Assembly (NCBI RefSeq): GCF_003555545.1
Contig: NZ_CP032157.1
Coordinates: forward strand, 2,980,546 to 3,044,545
Length of the DNA: 64,000 nt
Source: Paraflavitalea soli
Lineage (GTDB): Bacteria > Bacteroidota > Bacteroidia > Chitinophagales > Chitinophagaceae
Direction of reading: 5' to 3'
Shown: one piece after another, positions 43,998-52,002 of the stretch
Numbering within the stretch: the first letter of the stretch is position 1
Layout of the letters: the number at the start of each line of letters is the position of its first letter
Notes under the pieces: model-generated
Told to the model about the DNA's origin: nothing
What the model saw: the letters and a program-made list of their open reading frames with translations, nothing else
Database searches by the model: none
Position numbers and translations under genes: made by a program

Positions 43998-44363
43998 ATG
44001 CTAAAAAGCCTGCCGATTGCATTATTGCTTTGCACCTTCGCCGTTTGTGCCCATGCTCAAAAGCCTGGGAACGGAACCTATACCTATGCGGTAGCCTTTG
44101 CCGAATGGCAAGGCAAATCACTGGGAGCAACCTGTACTGTTGTGATCAAAGGTGATTCCATAAAAGTGATCTACAATGGCATCGGCCACCTTTCAGTGAA
44201 AAAAGGAGACATCCTCGACCAGGGTATTATTATTAAACACCAACCTACGGGCCAATGGATCATTGGGCATTCACCCGCAGACCGGCATGCCAAAGAAATC
44301 GGTGGCTGCAGTGATGGCCCTACTGTTATCGATTTCAAAAACAAAAAGTGGTGGACTTGCTGA
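43998..44363 (+). CDS. Small secreted protein of unknown function
   Basis: A 121-residue protein with a signal peptide (KSLPIALLLCTFAVCAHAQ). The mature part is beta-rich (YTYAVAFAEWQGKSLGATCTVVIKGDSIKVIYNG) with three cysteines; it ends in WWTC. It resembles secreted proteins of unknown role in Bacteroidota. No operon partner is visible. Confidence 0.7.
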   Translation: MLKSLPIALLLCTFAVCAHAQKPGNGTYTYAVAFAEWQGKSLGATCTVVIKGDSIKVIYNGIGHLSVKKGDILDQGIIIKHQPTGQWIIGHSPADRHAKEIGGCSDGPTVIDFKNKKWWTC

Positions 44364-44498
44364 TGCACCTGGCAAACTTGTACCCCTAAAACGTTACAAT
44401 CAGCTATGAGAATCGGTTGTACTTTGTGTTACCAATAATATACCTGGAACAATATCCCCAGACTTATTAATTGTTAACCTCTACAACCCACATACAAC

Positions 44499-46286
44499 AT
44501 GAAGACGAGACGATCCCTGGTGGTTATCTTAGCCACTTTTTCCCTATACGCCTGTAAAAAGGAAAATAAGGATGGGCCTACCCTGCCCGCTACCGGCAAT
44601 TACCTGACCTCTAATTCTGCTATCGTTGATACCGCCGCTATAACAGCCGTAACGGCCATCACGGTATCGCTTTCCAAAGCAAACATCACTACCCCACCTA
44701 AAGCGGGCGATATTATAGTGGCAGCTGCCACCATCAGTAATCCGGATGGATTGTTACGAAAAGTAGTAAGTGTAACTGAAAATGCGGGGCAGTATGTAGT
44801 AACCACAGAACAGGCCGGCTTGAATGAAGCTTTTCGTCAGCTGGATATCAATACGGTCTATGAAAGTGATTTTGCCTCCAATAGCAGCATCGCCAAAGGG
44901 GTGAGCCTGGGCTTTAATTTTTCCAGCGACGGCACTACCATACCGGGCATCAGGGTGAGCGGCGCCCTGAAGATCAATATCCCTTCCGTGAAAATTGAAT
45001 ACATTAAAAAAGAGGGTTCCCTGATGCCGGAAAAAGTATTAATACAGGCGGATATGAATACCGATGGCAGCGCCCTGGAGATCACCAATAAAAGCAACAA
45101 TCCGGTCAAGCTGGCAGAGGAAAGTGTTCTGAAAGAAATCCCCTTGCCTGTTATCCGGTTAACCATCCCGATCACTACCCCTGTAGGCATATTTCCATTG
45201 CCGGTACCGCTACACCAGAAAGTGATATTGAAATGGTTGCCCATTACGGTGAGCAGTAAAGCAGCTTTCAAAATAAGTCCTAAGATCAATGTCACTTTTG
45301 GTGCTCAATATGGCCAGCATGGCTGGCAGAATATCAGTTCCCTCAGCTCTAATATTTCAGCGGATTCACTGATGCAGAATAATTTCAATACACTGTTGGA
45401 TATAAATGCCAGTTTCACGGTATTTAAACCGGTGTACGAGATAGCTCCTTATAATTCCGATGTATTAAAGGCGCTGGTGGAAATACCCAATGTCTTGAAG
45501 TTTGACTTCAAGCCCACCAGCATTCCACAATACGCATTGAAGTTTTCCACTACGGTCACGGGAAAGATATCTTCCCAACTATGGCTGGGTGAAAAGAATG
45601 AATTTTCTATCTCGATCCCATTGGTTGATAAAACGATCAAGGAAGGCAGCTGGCTCAGGAGTGCTGATACGCTGTATATATCAGCAGGCGATAACCAGTT
45701 GGGCAAGGCCAATCAATACCTGAGCAGTTTATTGTGGGTAGAAGTGAAAGATGCAGAAGGGCGGCCCTTCAATGGTGTAAAGGTAGATTGGGCTGCTACC
45801 TCAGGCGGGGGCAGTGTGGATTCGGTCAGGACTACCACCAAGGACGGCGGCTTTGCATCCAACAAATGGAAGCTGGGCTCGGGCACACCTCAACAGGTAA
45901 CGGTGAGTGTAAAAAGGGCGGATGGCAGCCATGTAAAAGGATCACCGCTTATCTTCAAAGCAGGGCTTGATTCTATTGAGATCTATAAAGCGGTGATAGC
46001 CGGCGCCAAATTCCTTAAATCGCCCGCTGACCCGGTAGGTAGCAGTACTTATTGTCATCCGCAGGCAGATGGTTCGGGTTATTACACTGTATATAACAAC
46101 CCCTCCTGGCCAGACGGGAAGAAGTTTGGCATGAGTTGGGATGTCGTCTATAACAATGGCCGGTATTATTATTGGGAAAGTGGCTTCTGGCATCCGGGTT
46201 TTCCCAGTATCGAAATAGATCATCCCCTCACTTATCCGGTATCGAGCTTCAGCTTCCACAACAATACCATCTATTCAAAACAGTAA
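44499..46286 (+). CDS. Lipoprotein with an Ig-like domain
   Basis: A 595-residue protein with lipobox LYAC (Cys19), so a surface or periplasmic lipoprotein. Residues 30-390 are beta-rich and of unknown family. Residues about 395-480 resemble a bacterial group-1 Ig-like domain (LWVEVKDAEGRPFNGVKVDWAATSGGGSVDSVRTTTKDGGFASNKWKLG...QQVTVSVKRADG), as in invasins and many surface proteins. The C-terminal 100 residues carry YYTVYNNPSWPDGKKFGMSWD, again unknown. It stands alone with its own terminator. Confidence 0.8.
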   Translation: MKTRRSLVVILATFSLYACKKENKDGPTLPATGNYLTSNSAIVDTAAITAVTAITVSLSKANITTPPKAGDIIVAAATISNPDGLLRKVVSVTENAGQYVVTTEQAGLNEAFRQLDINTVYESDFASNSSIAKGVSLGFNFSSDGTTIPGIRVSGALKINIPSVKIEYIKKEGSLMPEKVLIQADMNTDGSALEITNKSNNPVKLAEESVLKEIPLPVIRLTIPITTPVGIFPLPVPLHQKVILKWLPITVSSKAAFKISPKINVTFGAQYGQHGWQNISSLSSNISADSLMQNNFNTLLDINASFTVFKPVYEIAPYNSDVLKALVEIPNVLKFDFKPTSIPQYALKFSTTVTGKISSQLWLGEKNEFSISIPLVDKTIKEGSWLRSADTLYISAGDNQLGKANQYLSSLLWVEVKDAEGRPFNGVKVDWAATSGGGSVDSVRTTTKDGGFASNKWKLGSGTPQQVTVSVKRADGSHVKGSPLIFKAGLDSIEIYKAVIAGAKFLKSPADPVGSSTYCHPQADGSGYYTVYNNPSWPDGKKFGMSWDVVYNNGRYYYWESGFWHPGFPSIEIDHPLTYPVSSFSFHNNTIYSKQ

Positions 46287-46304
46287 GATCTTATCACCAT
46301 ACAG

Positions 46305-46339
46305 AAAGCCCTGCAGGCATTATCCTGCAGGGCTTTTTT
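46305..46339 (+). terminator. Rho-independent terminator of the lipoprotein gene
   Basis: aaagccctgcagg (46305-46317) pairs with cctgcagggcttt (46324-46336) across a 6-base loop, followed by T residues, 18 bases past the stop. Confidence 0.93.
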
Positions 46340-46430
46340 GTTTAGCGGCCTGTAAAAAATTACCTACCTTGGAAAGCAGGTTGTACTAAACTTTAATCTG
46401 ACTATTGAAGGCCTAACAGATGCTAAAGTA

Positions 46431-46461
46431 TTAACAGTAGACCATCAAAACAATATCTTTG
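46431..46461 (+). promoter_or_regulatory. Bacteroidota-type promoter
   Basis: TATCTTTG (46454-46461) is a full match to TAnnTTTG, with TTA (46431-46433) 20 bases upstream in the -33 position. It lies 42 bases before the methyltransferase ATG. Confidence 0.55.
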
Positions 46462-46503
46462 TGTGCGATATTTTAAAGAACCACATTCAGCAAACGGTGA
46501 GCT

Positions 46504-47130
46504 ATGGATACAAGACAGGCCTACAACAGTTGGGCAGCGCAGTATGATACCAATCTCAATAAGACAAGGGATCTGGAGGCGCAGGCATTGCGCGCTACCC
46601 TGGCCCCTATTCCCATGGAGCATTACCTGGAAATAGGATGTGGTACGGGAAAAAACACGGAATGGCTGGTTACCCGTGCACAGGCAATAACAGCGGTTGA
46701 CCTATCGGAAGCCATGCTGGCCAAAGCCAAAGCAAAGATCAATTCGCCCACCGTTCAGTTTATACAAGCCGATATAACCACACCCTGGACATTTACCCAG
46801 GGATTGTATGATGTGGTGGGCTTTAGCCTGGTGCTGGAGCATATCGAGAACCTGCCGGCTGTATTCGAAAAAGTTGCTGCCGTACTAAAGCCTGGCGGAT
46901 ATGTATACATCGGAGAACTACATCCCTTTAAACAATACAGCGGCAGCAAAGCCCGCTTTGAAACGGAAGCAGGCATACAAGTAGTAGAATGCTTTACGCA
47001 TCATATCTCTGATTTTATAGATGCCGGCAAAAAGCATGGTCTCTTATTGGCTGACATGGAAGAGTATTTTGATAATGGGGACCGGCAGGAGATCCCGAGA
47101 ATATTGACGTTGCTGTTGAAGAAAGGTTGA
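46504..47130 (+). CDS. Class I SAM-dependent methyltransferase
   Basis: A 208-residue enzyme. SAM-binding motif I is LEIGCGTGKNT (about 42-52), motif II VDLSEAMLAKA, motif III FSLVLEHIE, followed by LKPGGYVYIGELHP. Resembles UbiE/BioC-like small-molecule methyltransferases; the substrate is unknown. It stands alone behind its own promoter. Confidence 0.9.
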   Translation: MDTRQAYNSWAAQYDTNLNKTRDLEAQALRATLAPIPMEHYLEIGCGTGKNTEWLVTRAQAITAVDLSEAMLAKAKAKINSPTVQFIQADITTPWTFTQGLYDVVGFSLVLEHIENLPAVFEKVAAVLKPGGYVYIGELHPFKQYSGSKARFETEAGIQVVECFTHHISDFIDAGKKHGLLLADMEEYFDNGDRQEIPRILTLLLKKG

Positions 47131-47210
47131 GAGGGTAGCCCCTAAAGGGGCAAAATACATGAGACGTTTCTTTTGCTACAAAGCGATGACCCCGATGGGG
47201 CAGCATACAC
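47131..47210. repeat. Palindromic 'gcccctaaaggggc' repeats, two copies
   Basis: The first copy (gggtagcccctaaaggggca, 47134-47153) starts 4 bases past the methyltransferase stop; the second (ttgctacaaagcgatgaccc onward, 47173-47210) carries gaccccgatggggc. Same family as the cluster at 51057-51241. Confidence 0.85.
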
Positions 47211-47231
47211 CTTTGATACGGATTGCTTGCT

Positions 47232-47312
47232 TTTGCTTCGATAGCAGATTTCTCACTACGCCGCCACAGCAAACCAATTCAACGTTCCTAATGGCTCCGT
47301 TCGAAATGACAA
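47232..47312. repeat. Dispersed repeat of the 'ttcgaaatgaca' family, interrupted
   Basis: tttgcttcgatagcagattt at 47232 and the end ctccgttcgaaatgaca at 47296-47312 match the copy at 38360, with about 30 extra bases in between. Confidence 0.7.
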
Positions 47313-47326
47313 CCAATATTGATACG

Positions 47327-48301
47327 TTATTGATCCCGGAGGCCCTTGCGCACGCGCTCGGGAGAGTCGCCAAACCATTTGCGGAAGGAATGAATAAAAG
47401 AAGCCGGTTCTGCATACCCCAGTATATCGGAAATACCGGCAACGGTATAGCGGTCGTGGCGCAGCAGGAAGGAACAGAGTTGTTTCTTGATCTCCTCCAG
47501 CAGTTCCCGGAAGGTGATGCCTTCGGCACCCAACCGCCGCTGCAGGGTACGCGGTGTCAGGTGCAATGCACCGGATACTGTTTGGATATCGGGCAACTGC
47601 GGATCGGACATGGACAGGAGTGTTAACTTCACCTTGCCGGCAAAACTATCATCGGGCTTTAGTTGCCCGATCATCCTGAGGTATTCGGGCACCAGCACAT
47701 CAACATGCAAATGGCTTTTGTTTTGTAAAGCGGCTTTCAATATGACGGGTTCAAATACTACGCTATAAGTTTCGCCCAGATGCCATAAGACAGGGTAATT
47801 CTCCTCATAACAAGGCGAACTCAATTGAATAGTAGCCCCCTCTCCTGCCATCAGCCTTAGCTCCCGTGCCACCACGGCCAGGGCGTACTCCAGTATAATA
47901 CGATTGAGCTTAGTTTCCCGGTTATCGATGGAGAAGTTGATGGTGACGGCTTCTGCCGTTACGGCTGTTTCGGCTTTTACCAGGGGCATGGCAGCGTGCA
48001 GGTAAGATTGCAGGTAATGCAAAGCCTCCTGTATGGTGGTGGCCTGTAAGGATATTTTGTAAATAAGCCCCAGCAGCTTCATGGAGATGAATTGTCCGCA
48101 CTGGATACCCCAGGCTTTGTCTGTAAGCTGGTCATCGATCAACTTCAATACGGCATATACCTCTGCTTCTTCTACGGTGGCCAGCCCATCTGTAAAGTGG
48201 GCAGGTGGCAGTTGGACCAATGCCTGCATATCCTGCCAGGCAATGCCTCTTACGCGGGCATAATCCATAAAGTGGGCAAGATGTAAGGCAAGGATCCTCA
48301 T
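47327..48301 (-). CDS. AraC-family regulator with arabinose-binding-type N-terminal domain
   Basis: A 324-residue regulator. The N-terminal domain (about 10-200: YARVRGIAWQDMQALVQLPPAHF, AWGIQCGQFISMKLLGLIY, SSPCYEENYPVLWHLGETYSVVFE) matches the OruR/AraC-type ligand domain; the C-terminal AraC domain has two helix-turn-helix motifs (DIQTVSGALHLTPRTLQRRLGAEGITFRELLEE; YTVAGISDILGYAEPASFIHSFRKWFGDSPERVR). The frame stays open to 48628, but that upstream part shadows the divergent gene; the family start is at 48301. It is divergent from a small membrane protein gene 70 bases away, its likely target. Confidence 0.92.
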   Translation of the reverse strand: MRILALHLAHFMDYARVRGIAWQDMQALVQLPPAHFTDGLATVEEAEVYAVLKLIDDQLTDKAWGIQCGQFISMKLLGLIYKISLQATTIQEALHYLQSYLHAAMPLVKAETAVTAEAVTINFSIDNRETKLNRIILEYALAVVARELRLMAGEGATIQLSSPCYEENYPVLWHLGETYSVVFEPVILKAALQNKSHLHVDVLVPEYLRMIGQLKPDDSFAGKVKLTLLSMSDPQLPDIQTVSGALHLTPRTLQRRLGAEGITFRELLEEIKKQLCSFLLRHDRYTVAGISDILGYAEPASFIHSFRKWFGDSPERVRKGLRDQ

Positions 48302-48371
48302 ATTGTCGCAATTTATCAATTCCCCGCTGGTTGGCCAATCTACTTTTGTGTTATACAAAACAATTAAAACA

Positions 48372-48755
48372 ATGAATATGCTTAAAAATGTATTGCTCAT
48401 TAACGCTCTTTCTTCCGGTGCAACCGGTGTATTGCTCGTCTTATTTCCCGGTTTGGTAGCCGGACTGTGTGGGGCTACCCTCACGTGGCCTTTTGTGGCC
48501 GCAGGCCTATTCCTGATCGTTTTTGCTGCGCTGGTGTTTGTGCAAAGCCGCAAACAGGTGATGCAAAAGGGATGGATCAAGCTCATCATTGCCCTGGACA
48601 TCATCTGGGTGATCGAGAGTCTTATCATTGTGGTACCCCAGTTATTTGGGTTGTCGTTCCTGGGCTACTTCCTGATCGGAGCGGTAGCAGGCTGGGTAGC
48701 ATTAATGGCTTTCCTGCAAAGCAGGGGGCTGAAGCAATACCTGGCGGCAAGGTAG
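48372..48755 (+). CDS. Four-helix membrane protein, divergent from the AraC regulator
   Basis: A 127-residue protein with four transmembrane helices (about 6-28, 36-55, 65-87, 94-115). TACTTTTG at 48341-48348 is a good -7 box, 23 bases before the ATG at 48372; the longer frame starting at 48303 would begin before this promoter. Family not recognised. It is probably regulated by the divergent AraC protein. Confidence 0.75.
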   Translation: MNMLKNVLLINALSSGATGVLLVLFPGLVAGLCGATLTWPFVAAGLFLIVFAALVFVQSRKQVMQKGWIKLIIALDIIWVIESLIIVVPQLFGLSFLGYFLIGAVAGWVALMAFLQSRGLKQYLAAR

Positions 48756-48875
48756 TCGGGAAAGACCGCCATTCCAGCTTTGAAAACCAGGATACCCGGA
48801 CAGCCCTATTGGTTTGATCCGGGTATCTTCTTTTCTTTTACCTTGTGGATCTATTTTTCTTTTAATCATTGATCC

Positions 48876-49454
48876 ATGTACGAGGTTTTCAAGCAGTATA
48901 TCAAGGATAAAGTTAGCATCACGGATGAGGAGTTTGCACTTATCCAATCACTGGGCACGCTTAAGAAATTGCAAAAGAAACAATTCCTCCTGCATGAAGG
49001 AATGGTGTGGAAGTACAATGCTTTTGTGTGCAAAGGCTGCCTGCGTACTTACCGGATAGATGATAAAGGCAATGAGCATATCCTTCAATTCAGCATCGAG
49101 AACTGGTGGGCAGGCGACCGGGAAAGTTTGATTACAGGCAATCCAGCGCAGTCCAATATTGAAGCGCTGGAAGATTCGGTCATACTGCTGTTTACGCAGG
49201 AACAATTTGCCACTATCTGCAAAGAAATACCGGCTTTCAATAGCATGGTCATCAATATCCTGGAAAAGAGTTTTATTGCCGCCCAGAACAGGATACACGC
49301 TTCCATCAGCTATAGCACGGAGGAAAAATACCAAAACTTCCTCCATAGCTATCCCGGCATAGCGAACCGTGTTCCCCAACATATGATCGCTTCTTACCTT
49401 GGTGTAACTGCCGAAACACTCAGCAGGCTCCGGAACCAGGCTACCAAAAAATAA
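48876..49454 (+). CDS. Crp/Fnr-family transcriptional regulator
   Basis: A 192-residue protein: cyclic-nucleotide-binding-like domain (about 30-120: LLHEGMVWKYNAFVCKGCLRTYRID, HILQFSIENWWAGD) and a C-terminal winged helix with PQHMIASYLGVTAETLSRLRNQ. It lacks Fe-S cysteines typical of Fnr. Such regulators in Bacteroidota often stand next to the oxidoreductase they control; an SDR gene follows 124 bases downstream. Confidence 0.92.
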   Translation: MYEVFKQYIKDKVSITDEEFALIQSLGTLKKLQKKQFLLHEGMVWKYNAFVCKGCLRTYRIDDKGNEHILQFSIENWWAGDRESLITGNPAQSNIEALEDSVILLFTQEQFATICKEIPAFNSMVINILEKSFIAAQNRIHASISYSTEEKYQNFLHSYPGIANRVPQHMIASYLGVTAETLSRLRNQATKK

Positions 49455-49578
49455 GCGGTATTGATAAAGGTCAACGTCATTTCTTAACAATCCTCAATGG
49501 AACAGGGGCTGTCTGCATAGCAATTTTGTATCAGCAAACAAAGGAAACAACAAATACAAAATTGTAAACAGACAAACA

Positions 49579-50445
49579 ATGAAAAAGATAATCTTTATTA
49601 CAGGCACCAGCACAGGATTTGGCAAACTGATGACCATTACGCTTTCCAAAGCAGGTCATACGGTAATTGCCGGCATGAGAGGCACCACCGGTAAGAATGC
49701 TGCGGTAGCTGCTGAACTGGCTGCCCTTCCTCATGTTTTTGTAGAAGAAATAGATATTACCAGTGATGATTCGGTCAACCAGGCGATCAGTAATACACTT
49801 GCCAAACATGGCAGGATCGATGTATTGGTCAACAATGCCGCGGTGGCGGGCTTTGGTTTACTGGAAGGGTATTCGATCGACCAGGTTAAGAACATGCTGG
49901 ATGTAAACCTACTGAGTGTATTGCGCACCTACCAGGCAGTGCTGCCTTCCATGCGTGCAGCCAGGAACGGACTGGTCATCAACCTTACTTCGGGCGCCAG
50001 TGGTTTTACGGTGCCATTCATGGTCCCTTATTTAATGTCGAAATTTGGGGTGGAAACGATCACGGAAGGTTTACAAATGGAGCTTGAACAATTCGGGATC
50101 GAAAACGTTACTATACAGCCCGGGGTTTACCCTACTGAAATGAACAATGGTAGCAAACCCGGCATCAACGCCGACAGACAGGACATTGTGACTGCCTATG
50201 GCGATATCGCCGCCAAACAATTTGAAGGCATGGGTCAGATGCTGTTTGGAAAGATGGAGGAATTCAAGATGGACCCGCAGGTAATAGCAGATGGCGTGCT
50301 GGCGCTGGTGAATATGGAAAAAGGAACCCGTCCATTGCGCTATCCATTAGACGCTGTAGCCCAGGGTGCAGACCATGAGTTTGTTGAAGCCCGGGCTAGT
50401 ATCAAAGCGAAGTGGGCAGCCAATTACGGTTTTATCTCACAATAA
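49579..50445 (+). CDS. SDR-family oxidoreductase
   Basis: A 288-residue classical short-chain dehydrogenase. NAD(P) motif TGTSTGFG (residues 8-15), NNAA (85-88), catalytic Ser138 and the YxxxK pair Tyr151/Lys155. The substrate is not known. It is followed after 20 bases by a DinB gene and preceded by a Crp/Fnr regulator, so the three may be one response unit. Confidence 0.93.
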   Translation: MKKIIFITGTSTGFGKLMTITLSKAGHTVIAGMRGTTGKNAAVAAELAALPHVFVEEIDITSDDSVNQAISNTLAKHGRIDVLVNNAAVAGFGLLEGYSIDQVKNMLDVNLLSVLRTYQAVLPSMRAARNGLVINLTSGASGFTVPFMVPYLMSKFGVETITEGLQMELEQFGIENVTIQPGVYPTEMNNGSKPGINADRQDIVTAYGDIAAKQFEGMGQMLFGKMEEFKMDPQVIADGVLALVNMEKGTRPLRYPLDAVAQGADHEFVEARASIKAKWAANYGFISQ

Positions 50446-50465
50446 ATAAAGTAAAACTTCTTATC

Positions 50466-50978
50466 ATGGAAGCTCAAACATCAACGAAGCCAACTGCAGA
50501 GAAAGAACTATTCATTAAAATGGTGATCTCTAACTGGGAGTTGCAGAATATCCGGGTCAGCAAACTGATCGCTAAACTTTCCGATGAACAAATGGCCACG
50601 CCTACAGCGCCCGGCAGGAATACGGGTATATGGATACTGGGGCATCTGATCGCTGTGAATGACGGTATGATCTCTTTATTGGGACTGGGTGAAAGATTGT
50701 TCCCGGAACTGGAAGCTGGTTTTACGGGTGAAGCCAATAAACCTGGCGTGGCCACTCCTCCCCTGGCTGAGTTGAAAAAGCAGTGGGATACGCTGAATGC
50801 AAAACTCACTGAATACTTTAGTGCGCTGCCTGCAGAAGAATGGTTTACGCGACACAATTCTATTTCTCCGGAAGACTTTGCGAAAGAACCGCACAGGAAT
50901 AAGCTGAATATTTTGATCAACAGAACGAACCACCAGTCTTACCACCTGGGGCAGTTGATCTACCTCGATAAGAAGTAA
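50466..50978 (+). CDS. DinB-family protein
   Basis: A 170-residue four-helix bundle. The three metal-binding histidines of the DinB fold are present: one in LGHLIAVND and two in RTNHQSYHLGQL near the C-terminus. DinB-like proteins include thiol transferases (bacillithiol-dependent) and proteins of unknown role. A longer frame begins at 50412 inside the SDR gene, but ATG 50466 gives the family start. It is co-transcribed with the SDR gene and ended by a terminator. Confidence 0.88.
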   Translation: MEAQTSTKPTAEKELFIKMVISNWELQNIRVSKLIAKLSDEQMATPTAPGRNTGIWILGHLIAVNDGMISLLGLGERLFPELEAGFTGEANKPGVATPPLAELKKQWDTLNAKLTEYFSALPAEEWFTRHNSISPEDFAKEPHRNKLNILINRTNHQSYHLGQLIYLDKK

Positions 50979-51011
50979 TAAACATTAATCATTAACCTGA
51001 TCGCTCTTTTC

Positions 51012-51039
51012 AAGGCCTGGCGGAAGCCGGGCCTTTTTT
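51012..51039 (+). terminator. Rho-independent terminator after the DinB gene
   Basis: aaggcctggc (51012-51021) pairs with gccgggcctt (51025-51034) with one G-T-type pair, loop gga, followed by a T run, 33 bases past the stop. Confidence 0.88.
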
Positions 51040-51056
51040 GTGGGTGCCCGGGGAGT

Positions 51057-51241
51057 GTTGCCCCTATGGGGCAAAATGGAGGATTGATTGGATTGGTTGC
51101 TACAAAGCGGTAGCCCCTAAAGGGGCAGAATACACGTATGCTATGAAACGCTTGCTACAAAGCGGTAGCCCCGATGGGGCAGGAATACACGTTGATTGGA
51201 TTATTTGCTACAAAGCGGCAGGCCCGAAAGGGCAAATGCAC
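51057..51241. repeat. Cluster of four palindromic 'ttgctacaaagcgg' repeats
   Basis: A partial copy around 51057 is followed by three full copies starting at 51097, 51152 and 51205 (spacing 55 and 53). Each full copy begins ttgctacaaagcgg and carries a palindromic core (gcccctaaaggggc, gccccgatggggc, or ggcccgaaagggc) then a caatac- or gcagaatacac-like end. The palindrome sequence varies while its pairing is kept. No gene is visible in 50979-51263. Confidence 0.9.
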
Positions 51242-51263
51242 ATTTGATCCGTATGGGTATTTG

Positions 51264-51572
51264 CTAGTATTGTTCTGGTTTCATACTTGTGTGGCGCATT
51301 CTTACAATACGTATATATTCCGGAGAGGTAAAATAAGAAATGCGGTAGTGGTACAATTCATAGGCCCTATAGCTTCCGTTATTATTGACACGGTACTTAT
51401 CAGGTGCATGGAGTTTTTCCGGCTCATTTGCCAATTCCCTTGTAGATAATAAAATCTCCTGCTTTATCTTCTCTGCATTTTGTACAGAATCTTTCTTAAT
51501 ATAAGCAATCGTTTCTTTAAAATAATCACGGGCTTCTTCGTCCCAGATCACCCTTCGCTTTTTTGCTACCAT
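51264..51572 (-). CDS. ParE/RelE-superfamily toxin
   Basis: A 102-residue toxin. VIWDEEARDYFKETIAYIKKDSVQNAEKIKQEIL, LHAPDKYRVNNNGSYRAYELYHYRISYF and IRIVRMRHTSMKP are the pattern of the RelE/ParE fold in Bacteroidota. The superfamily acts on gyrase (ParE) or on mRNA at the ribosome (RelE); this sequence looks closer to ParE. Its start overlaps the antitoxin end by 7 bases, as usual for such pairs. Confidence 0.9.
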   Translation of the reverse strand: MVAKKRRVIWDEEARDYFKETIAYIKKDSVQNAEKIKQEILLSTRELANEPEKLHAPDKYRVNNNGSYRAYELYHYRISYFTSPEYIRIVRMRHTSMKPEQY

Positions 51573-51796
51573 TTGTCGGCTTCTTTTTCCAGATCTTCCT
51601 GGGAAACAAACCTGCCTTCATCCATACGTTTCATAGCTTCATCAATTTCTTTATTATATTGATCGATGCTAATCTGCCCTGATTGTTGTTTTCTACCCAG
51701 CAAAAAGGTCTTAATCATTTGCACCACAGATCTCTTCTCTGCATCATTTAACTCCATAAAGTAGTTATACATTTCCTGATTTATCGCCTTAGACAT
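51566..51796 (-). CDS. Antitoxin of the ParE-type pair
   Basis: A 76-residue protein, largely helical (SKAINQEMYNYFMELNDAEKRSVVQMIKTFLLG, then IDQYNKEIDEAMKRMDEGRFVSQEDLEKEADKW); the acidic C-terminal segment is the typical toxin-binding part. The frame is open to 51898 but TTG-N20-TAAATTTG (51844 to 51814, minus) just upstream of 51796 sets the start. First gene of the pair. Confidence 0.85.
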   Translation of the reverse strand: MSKAINQEMYNYFMELNDAEKRSVVQMIKTFLLGRKQQSGQISIDQYNKEIDEAMKRMDEGRFVSQEDLEKEADKW

Positions 51797-51813
51797 AATC
51801 TCACCATTTTCAA

Positions 51814-51844
51814 CAAATTTAATTTTTAATCCCAATTTGTCCAA
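51814..51844 (-). promoter_or_regulatory. Bacteroidota-type promoter of the toxin-antitoxin pair
   Basis: On the minus strand TTG (51844-51842), 20 bases, TAAATTTG (51821-51814), 17 bases before the antitoxin ATG. Confidence 0.6.
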
Positions 51845-52002
51845 ATAACAGGGCCTCCAAGGAGAGGCTGAAAATGGATGCATTATTAAAATATTCACTA
51901 TTTATATTTTTCATGCTGGCTTTGCCAATTATTGTCAACCAATGGCATATAAGCTGATACAACTACAGGTTTAAATCTTATTTTTAGAAAAACAGGCAAA
52001 AT

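Noticed and set aside
48302-48628. N-terminal extension of the AraC regulator to 48628
   Set aside because: It is the antisense of the divergent membrane-protein gene and lacks any AraC-like sequence.
51057-51241. CRISPR-like array
   Set aside because: The copies are spaced by 53-55 bases with only about 15 unique bases between them, the repeats differ and contain changing palindromes, and there are no cas genes.
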